DNA of 64,000 nt from Lytechinus variegatus (GCF_018143015.1 NC_054751.1:15795292-15859291), one strand, 5' to 3'; shown: positions 19,881-33,054, counted from the first letter of the stretch. Translations and numbers: made by a program. Notes: generated by a model not told the origin, from the letters alone.

Positions 19881-20780
19881 CCGGTACTTTTGTTTTCATA
19901 AGTTTTGGTTGCGATCGCGCGCTAGGCGCTAGCGCAACGGAAATAACATTTTATTTCCGTGGATAGCGCTAGCTGCGCTCGCTGTTGATTGAGATAAATA
20001 ACAAAAATATGTTCAATAGAATAACATGGGGCTTAAAAATCCAGTGTTCACAATATGCAAAACTTAATCTTCTCTTGATTCGAGTCTTCATTATTTTTTT
20101 TCAGCGAGATAATTAAAGAAGTGCAGTGGATATTAACAAATGTCTTCTCTATCTACGCGCCCTATAAATCAATCATTGTTTAGTTAGATGCCCATCCTGT
20201 TTTGGGGTTACAAAAGTGTGCTTAAACTATCCAGTTATCATATCAGGGTATTTTAAAAGATTTTCAGCTCGCGCTTCACGCTCGATGTTGTGAAACAGCC
20301 TAAATCATGTAAATAAATTGTGTCCGCCTTTGATCCCAGCTATATTTCCCTTCAGTCATACTTGTTCTAGTTTAAAAACCCCGGTGCCGCCATGCACTGC
20401 CGTTCAGCTCGCTCGGTTTATTTGTTTTTTTTTAAACGTTTTTTTTTGTTGTTAGCCTTAAGAAGAACAACAAAAACAAATCAGCTAATGCTTCGCATTC
20501 CCAATAATATTGTTCAATGAGGATACCTATGCTCATCAAACTGTTTTAACCCCATTTTAACTGTCTATTTAGGTCGGAATATCAGAAAAGGTTTTCTGAG
20601 AACATAGTCTAAATCGAAAAGAATTAAAAAAAAACATAAGCTTCGCCCTCGAATAATTTGTTCTTTGTTAAAATTTTCCGGTCGGAAGATCACATGTTTA
20701 GCTCGCGCTTCGTTATGCAGGCATATATTATGGGAGAGAAACTTGAGAGAGGGGGACAGACCACGGGGTCAGACAGAGAA

Positions 20781-23700
20781 GGGGATTTTGATTTGATTTG
20801 ATTTATGGATTTCTGTTTCAAACTTGTACACAATTATGATAAACATAACAAGGTCGAAAATACTACAAGATATATAACAATCACAGATTTAAGGAACACA
20901 GGCTTAAAGTAAAGTAAAACGGAGGGTCTTGCCGAAAAAAGAAAGCTTGTACAAAAGGCAAGCCCCTAACTTAGTTTCATTACAAAATTACAGCAAAGGT
21001 ATATTGGGTCGTAATGATGTATAGAAATTTTGTTTAAAAGTAAATACAAACATATTTTGGCACTTTACAAAAACGTAACTAATGGATCGTGTGAGAAAAT
21101 ATTTTGTTTTACAATATTCATGATATTAGAAAGAGAGAGAGAGGGGGGGGGGGGGTGAGGAGGAGAAGACATGAGGGACAGAGGAGTGCAATGTACCAAT
21201 AGAAAGAAAGAACGAAGAGGGGGGCAGCAGGTACTTTGGCTAATTGCAATTTTAAGAAGAAAAAATAATAAAAACAAATAATATACAAGTCTATATGAGC
21301 GCATATTTATACACAAAAGCCGAGTATGATTAAATTAGTTATTCAGCTTAACCTAGCTGTTTGCAACGAGTATTGCAGAATAAACATTTTTTCAATTTTC
21401 ATTTAAAAATATTTACATTGGGGGATTCTTTGAAATCTTGAGGCAGAGAGTTCCAGTAGGCAGGCCCAGAGAAGACAAATGAATTCTTTGAAAATAAAGT
21501 TATTGTTAAAGGAAGGTGGTAATATTGTCCTCCTTGCTTAATTTGAACATAAATTTACTAAGTTCGAAAAGATATACTTTGAGACTGTCATTACAAAATA
21601 AAATGTCAATATGTGATTTAAGTGTGTTTGAAAAATTATTCTTCGAGTTTTTTTTCTGGAGAAGTAATGTTCTATTTGTGTTTGCATTGCACATCCCCAG
21701 GCAATTATTCCATAATTAATATATGGTAGAATAAGGGTGTAGTATAATGTTAACAAAGTGCGAGAAGGGAGATAATGTTTGAGTTTATTAATGTTTCTAG
21801 AAATAAATTGTTTTAAATATTCTATCGATATGAGGCTTCCAGGATAATTTGTTGTCAATAAGGACACCCAAGACTCTGGTAGTGGAAACATTATTCAGAA
21901 CGAAATTATCAAAGAAAATACTGTCTGGTAGAGCATTGATTTTATTACTGAAATTCATGTAGTTTGTCTTCTGGTGATTAAGCGAAAGTTTGTTGGCCTT
22001 GATCCAATCTGTAACATTTGTTCGTTCAAAAGTTACGATTCTAACGAGTTTGTTAATATCATCATGGGAAAAGAATTAAAATATTGGAGTCGTCGGCAAA
22101 AAGTATAAATGAAAGTAAATTTGATGTATTTTTGATATCATTGATATAAGTAATAAAAAGAAGTGTGCCTAGTATTAGGCTACCCTGGGGGACACCGCAA
22201 GGAATTGGAAGAGTAGTCCTATTGCTATTATTTACTGATACAAATTGGGTCCTATCAGCATGATCAGTGAGGTAGATCAGTCTTGTACCACTCCAAAGCC
22301 TCCCCTCTAACTCCATAATGACGCAGTTTATGAAGGAGAATTTCATGATTTATATAGTGTCGAAGGTCTTGGTGAAGTCCAGGAAAATACCGACAGTATG
22401 ACAATGGAAGTGGTGACTTTATTAAGAAATGACAAAATTGCATGGGCAGTACTATGGTTTTTACGGAATCCAAAATTGGAAGTTTGAAAAAAAATGTTGT
22501 GTAATTTGAAAAAAAAACACTTGTTCTGGTACGGACAAGTTTTTTCTAGAATTTTAGATAGTGAGGTTAGTGAGGATATCGGACGATAGTTGGAAACGAG
22601 TTGGCTATCACCAGTTATGAACAGTGGGATGCCTTTGGAGATTTTCATTTTATTGGGGACCCGTCCAGTGCTAAGAGAGATATGAAAGATTATGTACCAT
22701 TGGATCAACGATGGCCGTAATGATTTATTTTAGTAGAAAGTTAGGTATACCATCGTGCCCCAGGCTTTTCTTAATCTGTAGATTGCTAAAAATATTTATG
22801 ATTTCCATCGAATTAGTAGGATTAAAAAACATGGAATTGGGGTATAGGGTCGTCAAGGAAATCGGAAAGGGATTTCATAGTTCGAGGTATAATTATTTTT
22901 AGCCAAGTTGTTGCCAACATATTTGAATTGAACTCCCCTGTGATTAGTGTCGTCTGTGATAGCATTGTTTGATTTTATTTTGTGATTGTGGAGCTTTTTT
23001 TTCTTTTTGTTCAGTACATTATTAATAATCTTCCAAATATTTTTCATCTCATTTTTGTAGTATTCCCTTTTGGCAATACATAATAATGTGGTAAAGGTGT
23101 TTTTATTACAAGTGTACTTAGAACGAGAGTTTTCGCTATAATTGGTTTAGATATGTATTCATAATAAAGATTTTTTTAACGGTTAATAGATCGTAAGAGA
23201 GATTTAGTAATCCAGGGATATATTCGGATTTTTTTATAATTTGACTTTCGGTTGGTGATAAGAGGGACATTGGTGCCTAAAGAAGACATTAATTTGGAAA
23301 TAAAAAGAGCCGTAAGCTACATCAACCTCTGTGGAGTAAAAAATTGTCGACCATATTAAATCGGAAATGTTATCATCGGTTGTTTTACGATAGGAAGTAT
23401 TATATGATTCATTCTTAAACATTTATTTTTAGACAACTTCGTAAAAATTTCACCAAGGACTATACCAGCTTTGGGGGTAGGGTAAGTTGCATTACTAAAA
23501 ATATTATCTATAATAGTTGCAGAAGTGTTAGTTACTCTCGTTGGTTTAGTAATTAGTGGCAAGAAAGAATTAGTCAAAAACTTTTAGAAAAACTCTTGCG
23601 AGATATTGTCAGTGTTGCAATTCATTAAATTGATGTTGAAATCCCCCATAAAAAACAAACTTTGTTTTTCATAAATGGATTGAGTGAATAGTCATTGAGG

Positions 23701-23930
23701 GGTTTCCAGAAAATGCTGAGTATTTGAATTTGAAGGTCGGTATAAAACTCCCAGTATCAGAATTTTTCCTTTTGGGTTGATGATTTTAACAAAGGGTGAT
23801 TCTAAAGCAAAAAGAGATGGGATGGTAGGGGAATAATTGATTTTATTGACAGCTCTTGTTCCTTCCCCTCGGGGAAAGGTGTCCATGCCAAGATCACGTC
23901 CAACGGCCAACTTCATCGATCCTCACTCCT
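20781..23930 (-). mobile_element. 5'-truncated LINE (CR1/L2-like)
   Basis: In broken frames, the minus strand shows an endonuclease part (LILGVLYRPSNSN at about 23,740; ITKPTRVTNTSATIIDNIF at about 23,500) and reverse-transcriptase motifs (NYRPISSLTSLSKILEK at about 22,600; GVPQGSLILGTLLF then FADDS at 22,080-22,200; C-terminal YINYGIIAWG near 21,690). It ends in a (AAATC)n tail at 20,781-20,805, the microsatellite type of end used by CR1/L2-like LINEs. Several frameshifts show it is dead. It separates the FANCI promoter from prominin. Confidence 0.85.
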
Positions 23931-25141
23931 TACTATGACGTAACATTGATCACTTTCACTCGAACCGCGCTAAATAATAGACCCATCCCGTAAACAAAGC
24001 ACTCCAAGAAAACCAATAGTTTGCCCTTAACATAACAAAAACATTTGCCCCCTATTGTACCAGTTGCATGGTATGTAAAGCATTGAAAAATGAATAAATC
24101 AATAAAAAGCAGCACTCTTTTAGTAACAAGACTGAACGCGAGACAGTTGAGTTTGAAGATACTTTCCGCTCGGTTTTAATGGAGGAGGCAGCAATACAAC
24201 GTTATACGTCAGCCCTTTGATTGACCTAGTGAGATATTTGGATTAAAAGCGCAGAGAGAGATATCAGAACTTTCGAATAATTCGAAACGAACATTAAACT
24301 TTTCCATTTTTCTTCAGATCTTACCATTATTAATGAACACTGAAAGGAAAACAAAATCAGAATTAGAAATATTCCATGAACCCGGCCGTGCCTTCAATCG
24401 AGAAATAAGGACATAGCAATGTACGGGGATTACATTTTGGATTAATTTCATCGGCTTCATTATCGGATGTCGTCTGCAAGAAGCAAGTGCCAGTAGAAGG
24501 ACGAAGGAATTCTGTTTCTACATTTTTGTTGAGAAATGGAGATCTTCCTTGTCATCACTTTTAATTAGATTAATGAACATCACAGTCTCAGATTTCATTT
24601 ATATGCTATTCCAACGCATTTCATTTACAACAATCGTGCTTATAAGCGGCGTCAAGGATTGTGCACCATTTTTATGCCAATTTTTCCTTTTGCCCTCCGA
24701 TTACTTTGAACTCCATCACATATTGTGACGTAAACAATGCGCACCCAATAAAACTTTTTTTTCGCGCGCTACTCTAGTCAACAAAAAAATATTGTAACAA
24801 CGCAGAAGGCCTATAGGAGACAGAACACCATCCTTTCAGTTAAAACCCATACCATTTTTTTTTAATTTCCACTCCAAGGAAATCCTCAAGAACATAAGCA
24901 GTCTGATTTTTTTTTTATGTTATGGTACACAGTGAAAGTGAATGAAGCTAACAAGAAAATAACAAAGTGCAAACAAAACGAACTCAAACGTAATCTTTCA
25001 AGTTCACTCTGGAATCACGAAGGTAAACAATAGTCCAATAAAAAAGGCCCTCTTGGCATAGACCTACTTCGAATAGACACTGAGCTATAACTTCGTAAAT
25101 TTCAACCACAAAAAAGAGAAACACTAACGGACAGGGCAATA
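23931..25141. other. Upstream region of the prominin gene
   Basis: No open frame, RNA gene or clear repeat is recognised. The prominin start codon follows, so the promoter and any 5' untranslated exon probably lie here; I cannot place them. Confidence 0.35.
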
Positions 25142-25484
25142 ATGTGGGAATTCATCGAAGGTACTCGTCGACCAGGGCGACAAACTGTCCAAAGCGGAGT
25201 CTTGCTCGTTATCATCACGGTGTTCGTCTTCATGACCGCCTATCCCGCGAAGGCCACTCTAGCAGACGACGCACATATCCGTAATGAACGCGGTGTTGTG
25301 TTCCGCGATCAGGGAAATATCCTTTACGACAACGGAACTCTCGTGTTCGATGCCGCTTTGAACGACGATATCGAAGTTTATCTGATTGATGATATGGATT
25401 ATGAGTGGGAGGGTATTGGCGATCGAGCTGCGGGCTGGGTGTGGGAAGGAGTAGTGAGAGCAGTCCCTCCGAGCAAAGTGATAG
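25142..25484 (+). CDS. Prominin exon 1 (residues 1-114)
   Basis: ATG at 25,142 begins MWEFIEGTRRPGRQ, followed by a hydrophobic segment (GVLLVIITVFVFM, residues 19-31) and a small-residue AKA cleavage region, a plausible signal peptide. The mature part is acidic (DDAHIRNERG, LNDDIEVYLIDDMDYEWEG), as expected for the variable N-terminal ectodomain. The donor is GTGATAG|gtaaaa. The start is the first in-frame ATG after stops in the upstream sequence; an extra 5' exon cannot be excluded. Confidence 0.85.
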
Positions 25485-26163
25485 GTAAAATCCTAATCCT
25501 AACCAGTTTTTAATATTTTTTTATTTTTCAATTTTTATTTCATTCATGCAACATGGGTTGATGTGTTTTATAGAGTTGTATATTGCTTACTGTTAGTTTT
25601 GAAAATAAATTGTACAGTACATGAACGTAGTTTTACTTTAGATGCACATACCAATTTAGTTATAACCGCGAACATCTTTACATATTTATTGGGAAAAAAA
25701 AGGAAACATTATCCTGAAGTATTTCCCTTGTATTTGTCAATTTCGTATAGTTGTATTTATGCACGTCATATGTAATATAATGTTTTAATACAAATGTTTA
25801 TAATGTGAGCAAAACTATACTTGGTAATTCTATTGATCAAAGGAACTTCGATAATTAGTAGATGATAGCATATCATTTTAGAAGTAACTTCATTAAACAT
25901 CGGGTATTTATTTTACAGAAAAAGTTTGCTTGATATTTTGAAGTGATGTAAATGAATAGTATAAGTAAAATCTTATCAGCATTAAAAATTGGGAAACTTG
26001 TAATTACTACTACTTTTATACCCAAATCCGGCAAAGGAAAAACTGTGGGTCCATCAACATGTATAAAGAATTTCCACATTTAATTTCATGCATGTGACGT
26101 TGATAGTTTTATATCGACAAAATATCACTGATTAATAAGAATACGTATATATTTCATTGACAG

Positions 26164-26222
26164 CGCTCCTGAAAGAGCATCTAATAGCTGACGAATTTGA
26201 CGTCTCCTCAACAGTAAAGGAG
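26164..26222 (+). CDS. Prominin exon 2 (residues 116-134)
   Basis: A 59-base exon, acceptor ttcattgacag, donor AAGGAG|gtatgc. It encodes LLKEHLIADEFDVSSTVKE, the region just before TM1. Phases fit exons 1 and 3. Confidence 0.85.
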
Positions 26223-26544
26223 GTATGCAAAAGTCGATTTTTTTTAAATTTCATGAAATTATTCTTTGTAAAACTAGTCAAAATGTGATTAAATTAAACA
26301 AAAGATCCACCAGAAAACTGAAATATGTAAATCCAAATGTGTTTCTAAGTCAATTTTGAGTTAAAATATGAAACTGTTGAACAGATCTCACTATATTTTG
26401 ATAATAATCTCCACCATCATGATCATTATCATCATCACCCTTATCATTATCGTCATCACTGAATCATCAACAGATCGTCACCACCATCGGCGGGAAATAA
26501 TTCCTCAAAAGTTGTGTGCACCTGATTCGTATAGCCTAGCTTAA

Positions 26545-26640
26545 ATAGCCGGGTAATAATAATAGCAGGGCCCGCGTGGAGAACAGTTTTTGGAACTGAA
26601 CTGGCTACCCTAGGAAAATTTACCGTCATTATTATTATTA
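26545..26640 (+). repeat. SINE 3' fragment
   Basis: Contains cagggcccgcgtggagaaca, ggaactgaactggctaccct and a terminal run of att units, matching the 3' half of the SINE at 5,433-5,727 in plus orientation. The tRNA-like head is absent. Confidence 0.7.
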
Positions 26641-26925
26641 TTTGCCATCACCGTCCTTACCTTCACGATTACTATAATCTTCACCATTGCTATCATGATA
26701 ATTACTGCCAGTTATGATAATTATCATCACAGTTATTAACATCATCATCATCATCATTAATCACCACCATCACCACCTCTTCCGTTGTCACCATTATTAT
26801 CTTCACAGTTATCTTCAGCATCATTACTATAACATTATCGTCATTATATCATCATCAATATCCTTTTCTTCATCTTCATCACCGTCACCATCCAACTTCT
26901 CATCATCATAATCATTAACACATTA
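26641..26925. repeat. (ATC)n-rich low-complexity tract
   Basis: Diverged atc, att and cac trinucleotides between prominin exons 2 and 3. A similar shorter tract lies at 26,400-26,480. Confidence 0.8.
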
Positions 26926-27081
26926 AAGCACGAAAACTTGTATAGCAAAAAATTAGAATTTGCACGTAGTCTGCAATTAAGACTATAACATGTATAAGGA
27001 ATGTATATACAACAAATAAATTAACGTCGTTCATCTAATTTCTTCCCTTGTACATAATTATTAAAACTGTCCAAATAATAG

Positions 27082-27290
27082 ATCTTGAATGTCGAGATGC
27101 CCGTTATCATTACGTCGTTCATGCTCATCACTATGGCTATCATCATGCCCCTCGTCGGCATCATATTCTGCTGCTGCCGATGCGCGGGAAAATGTGGCGG
27201 GATTCGCAAGGAAGAGGACCTCGTTGCCATGGGAACCAAGGGCGGTATTATCGTCTGCGCCCTGTTGCTCATTGTTTGTGCATTCATCGG
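27082..27290 (+). CDS. Prominin exon 3: TM1, Cys-rich loop, TM2 (residues 135-203)
   Basis: Acceptor ccaaataatag, donor ATCGG|gtacgt. It encodes TM1 (MPVIITSFMLITMAIIMPLV, residues 140-159), then FCCCRCAGKCGG (163-174), a charged linker RKEED, and TM2 (GGIIVCALLLIVCAFIG, 188-204). The Cys-rich motif directly after TM1 is the clearest family hallmark; cysteines here are palmitoylation candidates by analogy. A weak acceptor (purine-rich tract) is the only oddity. Confidence 0.93.
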
Positions 27291-27656
27291 GTACGTATAA
27301 TATTGATGACAAACATTCTTATCATTATTTTTTTACTCTGTCATTAATGTGAAATTTATGCTGTGTTTTGAATAAGATTTGTTTATTTGACAGGCAATTC
27401 AAATCCGCGTTAGCAAGTTCCTCGTATCACAAACACTGACGAACAAGTTTATAAGCACCCCAAAACAAAAACTCTATAATGATGTAACTGTTCTTAGCGT
27501 ATACTCTGTCTTCATCTTTATAATAATATTGTATTTAAAAGAAATACAGAGGCGGATCCAGAGGGTTTGTAGAATCAGTTTTAGATTCATAATTTTTCTG
27601 TTAAAATTCAATTTCTTTATTTTAGTTTCGTTCTCTCTGTAAATTTATTCTTTCTT

Positions 27657-27675
27657 CCTTCATTCATTCATTCAT

Positions 27676-27707
<32 letters not shown>

Positions 27708-27785
27708 ACTTACTTTCTTACTTTCTTTCTTTCTATCTTTCTTCCTTTCTTTCTTCCTTCATTTCTTTCTTTCTTTTAGATTTTT
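27657..27785. repeat. (TTTC)n microsatellite
   Basis: A pyrimidine tract of attc, tttc and ttac tetranucleotides. Confidence 0.95.
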
Positions 27786-28191
27786 TGTTTAATTTTCTTT
27801 TCTTTAGTATTTCTTTGTTCCTTGACTCTTAATGTTATTCCATCCCTGTCATTTCCCAATAAACTTTCGATACAATTCTGTTGCGTGCCCTCGCATACTT
27901 TTTCTGGTCATTTCCATAAGTGGGCGAGACACAAAATCGCTTATGCCTTGTCATCGTCTATTTTATTTGTTTATTTAGTTAGTTATTTACTTGCCATTTT
28001 TTATTTGTTATCTTAATTTCATCCATTCACAAATTATATTCATTTTCCACTCTTTTTCCTTCCATCCCCTTTCTTTCTCTGATTTCTTCCAACCCTCCCT
28101 CCCTTCTTTCCGTCCTCCCATTTTTTTTTTATATATTTCATTCCTCTTCTCAATCAATACCCTTAATTCTCCAATGCCACCCCACGAACAG

Positions 28192-28312
28192 GACGATGAG
28201 TTACTTGACGACCCCGTCGATCATTCGTATGGTCGATTCCGTTGAACACACGAGCACAACGGCGAATAACATTTTGGAAGATATCGAAACATTTAAAGAT
28301 GATTTCATACAG
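28192..28312 (+). CDS. Prominin exon 4 (residues 205-244)
   Basis: Acceptor ccccacgaacag, donor ATACAG|gtaggc. It encodes the start of the first large extracellular loop: MSYLTTPSIIRMVDSVEHTS then ILEDIETFKDDFIQ, an amphipathic helix matching the region after TM2 in PROM1. Confidence 0.88.
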
Positions 28313-28553
28313 GTAGGCTCTATATTTTGTTTTCTTTACGTCATTGTTCCCCATTTATTCTTACTCTTGTCATATCGTATTTCATGAGAACAAACTATGA
28401 TGGGAATTCGGTTTCATGAAAAAAAAATATGATTCCCGTTCCACAAATTAGTTCTGTGTGTGCTATTTTGCTTTCAATCAGAGTTTTTTTTTTTTTGGGG
28501 GGGGAGGGGAGTGCTTTCCTGTCATAAACCTCATTTCTGTTTATAAATTTCAG

Positions 28554-28620
28554 GATTTGAATCAAGTTGGAGTGGATGACCTTGGTTTTGTTACAGGAGC
28601 TGTCTATACAAAATTAGATG
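28554..28620 (+). CDS. Prominin exon 5 (residues 245-266)
   Basis: Acceptor tataaatttcag, donor TAGATG|gtaaga. It encodes DLNQVGVDDLGFVTGAVYTK then LD, part of loop 1. Confidence 0.85.
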
Positions 28621-29384
28621 GTAAGAAGTTGGGTTTATTTCGGGGGATGGGTTTTTGCAATTTAACCTCTCTAAGTGATGTTTGCCATTGAGCTAAAGGA
28701 CAGAGTTCATGTTTCATGTAATCTGTTTGTTATGATGTGTGAATGTGTGTGCGTGTGTACGGGAGAGAAATGAAGGGGAAAATTGGGAAAGAGAGATTTT
28801 TTTTGCTAGCTAGAACTTTAGTGGGATAATATAGAGACCACAAATATTTGTCGATGCAAATGTCTTAGATTGATATTTATGAGCAGTTTGGAATCTGGCT
28901 AATAAAAACTAAAGTAAAAGAAAAATGTTTAATTCTGTTCAGCTTGAAAACCATACATGTTACACAAAATACACAAAGTGAAATAGAAATAAAGAGAGAG
29001 GGGGAACGAACAGTATGATAGCAATAACGTTTCATAGAAATTATCATGCATACAGTAAAAAATGGGGAAAATAGCACAACAAAACTTATTACCGCAAAAT
29101 TTGTACACCGAGAAAAAATTGGAGAGGGAGAGAGAATGCGTGAAAGAAAATAAACAAGGAGCCGGGGCGTCAGTATGAAAACGAAAAAAAAAAATGTTAA
29201 CGGTGATCTATTAAAAAAAATCATAAATAAATAAATTGATTTAACATAAAGGCTAATAAACATTATAATAAAATATGTGATTTCACCCCCTTTTTTTACA
29301 AGAATCAAAACGAATAGTAAACAATTGACTATATAGTCATTTCTATTTTGTAATATAGATCAATATTTCTATCGATACTTACAG

Positions 29385-29474
29385 CTGTTGGAGAGGAGGT
29401 GGCGTCTCCGTTGCTAATGGAAACAACACCGTATTTGAACGATTTGTCTGATTCTGTTGAGAATTTAGGATTAG
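29385..29474 (+). CDS. Prominin exon 6 (residues 268-296)
   Basis: Acceptor cgatacttacag, donor GATTAG|gtaagt. It encodes VGEEVASPLLMETTPYLNDL then SDSVENLGL, part of loop 1. Confidence 0.85.
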
Positions 29475-29652
29475 GTAAGTGTTAAGGACCCTATACCTGC
29501 TTTTTAAAATTATTGTTTTGAGAGCAAAGGTCTAGATTTCTCAGTTCAGTTTAAAAAAAATGATAGTCTCAAGATCATTTAATCATTAATGGAGATATGT
29601 AGGGTTGAAACAAAAAAAAAATCATATTTACGAATAAGAAAAAAAAGCAAAA

Positions 29653-29724
29653 TGCCGTGACCAGGATTCGAACCTGGGTTATTGCGGCCACAACGCAATG
29701 TCCTAACCACTAGACGATCACGGC
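29653..29724 (-). tRNA. tRNA-His (GTG)
   Basis: The minus strand gives a complete 72-base cloverleaf: acceptor GCCGTGA pairs fully with TCACGGC, D arm TCGTCTAGTGGTTAGGA, anticodon arm TGCGT-TGTGGCC-GCA region with GTG, T arm with GGTTCGAATCC. A-box and B-box promoters are intact. A T-run suitable for pol III termination follows on the minus strand (the complement of the a-runs near 29,610-29,645). It lies in the intron after prominin exon 6, antisense to the gene. Confidence 0.93.
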
Positions 29725-30382
29725 TTTCCACATGCCTGGCATGCCGAGAGATGGGGTACAATACATAGTAGACCTATCGACTGAATGGTACGTGCTTTGT
29801 TCTCTGTGTGTATGATACGTGTGTGTACTGTCTGTGCATGCAACGAATGGCGTGTATTGCTCATGACTAAAGGGGTTTCCCCATTGATAAGTCAAGCATG
29901 CCACTTAAGTACCACCGTATACTTACTGATAGTAGAAGATCGATGAGTAATCTTGCTGATGCTATTGATTCTGTGTGTTTTCAGTCAAACGAAATAGGCC
30001 TACTTCATTTAATCGAGGCGTCGTGCTACGATATTTACTGCAGTTCAAGCCTACAAAATATCCATTTTGCGAGTTGATTACGTGAATAACTAGGCCTATA
30101 GGGCCTAAAGAATGGAAAACGTGCAAGGATAAATTGAAATGAAAAAAAAAACATTTAAGTAAAAAAAATAACTTATGGATTCTTTAGCATTTGTCTTTCA
30201 TTTTGATTACTGGTAGGCCTACTTTCATTGCGTCTATGTTGTTCCTTTTCATTTATTCACTTTTCTTTTCATGCTTTCTTTTCTTCTATGCATGTACATA
30301 GTTTTCAATTCAAATAAGCATTTATTTTCTTGCATTTCAACAAATTTCTATATTTTAAAACATAAATTCATACAATAATAAG

Positions 30383-30552
30383 GGGGCCGTTTCATAAAGC
30401 TGTTCGTAAGTTAAGAGTGACTTTAAGAACGACTGGTGATCCTTTCTTGTGGTAAATGATTTTTTTCATTGGCGATGGTTTAGCGCGTTAGAAAGGTTCA
30501 CAAGTCGTTCTTTAAGTCGCTCTTAACGTACGAACAGCTTTATCAAAAACCA
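30383..30552. mobile_element. Palindromic MITE, GGCCGTTTCATAAAGCTGTTCG type
   Basis: Left arm ggccgtttcataaagctgtt plus cgtaagttaagagtgacttt mirrors the right arm aagtcgctcttaacgtacga plus acagctttatcaaaaacc. The arms are about 55 bp around a 60-bp loop. Confidence 0.85.
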
Positions 30553-31015
30553 CCAGATATATTGTCATTATTATGTAGGTCTACATGTTATGTAAACATA
30601 TCTAAGCGTCTATGCGTATAATACCTTAGAAACAAAGGCATGTGCATGGTATAGGCCTACATAAATACAGTACACTAGGCCCTATAGACCATATGAAGAA
30701 AAAAATCCTTTACTTATCTTGATTTTTTCTTTTTATATACAATTTTTCTCATTCATTTCATTTACTTTCTTTTTATTTTCCCTTTCTTTCCTATAATTTG
30801 ACGCATTATACGTATAACCTTTTCTCTTGTTCCTTGTTTTGTTTTCTTTCTTTCCCCTTTTTTTAACTATATTTCTTTTTTTTATTCATTTAACCTTATT
30901 CATTCTTGTTTTGATTTCCCTTTCTTCCGAGTTTTCCCCTTTCCTATCATTTTCTGTTATTCGTTTCCTTTCCTTTATTTGTGGTATATCCATTCTTTCC
31001 CTTTTTAAAATCAAG

Positions 31016-31245
31016 AACTTGCATCTTTTACGAGCGATGGCTCGACGTTAGACCTCCTCCTTCAGACATCTTTAAACCTAGTCTCGGTCGGACAGTCGCT
31101 TCTTGATGCACTTGATGTAGCCAAAAATAACATGACTACAATAAGAGATGAGTGTCTTGCTGATCCCCCACGAGCATTGTCTGGGGCATGCGACGGTATT
31201 CCAGATCCTTCTATTCTGGACAGTAGCAGTATAGACTTTAGCACG
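31016..31245 (+). CDS. Prominin exon 7 (residues 298-373)
   Basis: Acceptor tttaaaatcaag, donor AGCACG|gtaaga, 230 bases. It encodes LLLQTSLNLVSVGQSLLDAL, a coiled-coil-like helix, then an NMT glycosylation sequon, and a segment with two cysteines (DECLADPPRALSGACDG) that corresponds to the paired cysteines of loop 1 in PROM1. Confidence 0.9.
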
Positions 31246-31557
31246 GTAAGATATATGCATCCAAATCACTACCATCCCCATTTTAACCAACAATGTTGGT
31301 TTTCAAAAAGAAAAAAAAATAGATCAAATTATTGGCGAATTGGCGAAACAAGGTTTCAGATTTTGTGATGTCAAATGCACTATGTAACATAGATTCCATT
31401 CCAATTTTGTAATATGATGAATAACATTTTCTTATTGAAGGGGATATGAAATGATGCTTCTGATATATCCACAGCACAAATAAGATCTTTGCGAAATTTG
31501 TGACTTTCAAATTTGTGAGAAAAGGCAATTTGTAGAATTTGTATCACACGAGATAGG

Positions 31558-32421
31558 TAGGGGAAGGCGGGGTAAGTTGTGACAGTTTTTGCTTTTTGCA
31601 TGTTAGAATTGATATGATTAATAATCTTGTCGAAATAAGTACCTTGCTTTGAAATTCAATTCTTCTGAAATATTTTCCACCTATATATAACTTTCTATCC
31701 CCACACTGAAAGTCATCGTGACCTTTGAAAAAAACGATGTCAAATGGCTCAACTTGCCCCATATATGGGGTAAGTTTGAGCCACCTTCTGGGGTAAGTTG
31801 AGCCACAAAAACTATGTACAAAATGTATGGGGGAGAACCAGCATGTCTATTTTTTGTTTAAAGTCTTTTCACTTGCTAATTCTCTATAAATACTAACATC
31901 CTGTAAAAGGAAAAGAGCAGTTATGTAAATTTGCTCCTTTCAGCCTGCATTTCAATCAATTCTTATGGTTTGTTTGTTTTTTAAGATACATTACCATAGG
32001 AATTACCATGGCTCAACTTGCCCCATGCCGTTTGGCTCAACTTACCCCAGTCCGAACTTAGTGCGATAATTTTGTATCCACACATTTATTATGCATCCAT
32101 CATATAAAAGACTATGATAAGAATGAAGATCCATACCTGGACTAATAATGTTGTTATCATGTCTTTATTATATTTAAAGACGTGTGTGTTTATAAAGCAC
32201 TTATCTATTTCACACTCTTTTTTACTTTTTTGGCTGAAATTCATATTTTTTACTCTAAAAAACTACTTTTTGTTTCAAAGTTGGAAACAATGTGGTGGGG
32301 TTAGGGGTTATGCTATGGGTCATCAATACATGAAACCACCACAATGTCTGACTCATTCATTATTGTCCTGGGGCTGGTGGCTCAACTTGCCCCTATGCTC
32401 AACTTACCCCGCCTTCCCCTA
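31558..32421. mobile_element. TA-flanked MITE with GGGGAAGGCGGGGTAAGTTG ends
   Basis: Left TAGGGGAAGGCGGGGTAAG and right CTTACCCCGCCTTCCCCTA are exact inverses; TA at both edges is the likely target duplication. The interior repeats the theme ggctcaacttgcccc in both orientations (31,745-31,800, 32,010-32,050, 32,380-32,410). 864 bp, non-coding. Confidence 0.88.
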
Positions 32422-32970
32422 TATACTACACCCCAAATACATTCACCCACATTTTATATACACTAAGAATAAAGGTTTCTGTTTGCACCTTAACTGAAAC
32501 ACATTGACAACACATTTTGTGTATAATTTGTACCATAATGTGCACTTTGTCTTTCATTCCCTGAGATGCTGATTGCATAAAATGCAAAGTTTTTCATGTA
32601 CATTTATGTGTATATGTATTTTATGTTATGCAGAGCATCATAGTATAACAGTTTTGCCTACCCATGGGGCTACCCTGTTAAATAAAGACGAAATAAATAA
32701 ATGATGTAGTTGCACCATGTTAAGGGGTAGTCCATTGGAGCCTATAGAGGCTTCGAAAATGAATATTAATTTAGCAAGAATGATCTTTTCACTTAATCGG
32801 ACGATACCTTTCACAGTTTGTAATCATTGTGTTGAACAAAACAGCGTTTGAATAAATATGATTAACAAATAATTGCTCGTAGTTAATCAGAAGTTGACGG
32901 GGGCAGAAGAATATTATTTACCAGACAATATTATCGGATAAAATTGTATTTCTATCATTCTCTATAATAG

Positions 32971-33054
32971 ATTGATATCGGGGTCGTTGACCTTGATGAC
33001 CTTAGAAACGAGATGGACTCCGCCCTAGCAACCATTCGTGACCTGATTGACTCG
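32971..33054 (+). CDS. Prominin exon 8 (residues 374-401)
   Basis: Acceptor ctctataatag, donor GACTCG|gtaaga, 28 codons in phase 0. It encodes IDIGVVDLDDLRNEMDSALA then TIRDLIDS, aligning with the LPPVDAELDNV region of PROM1. Confidence 0.87.
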
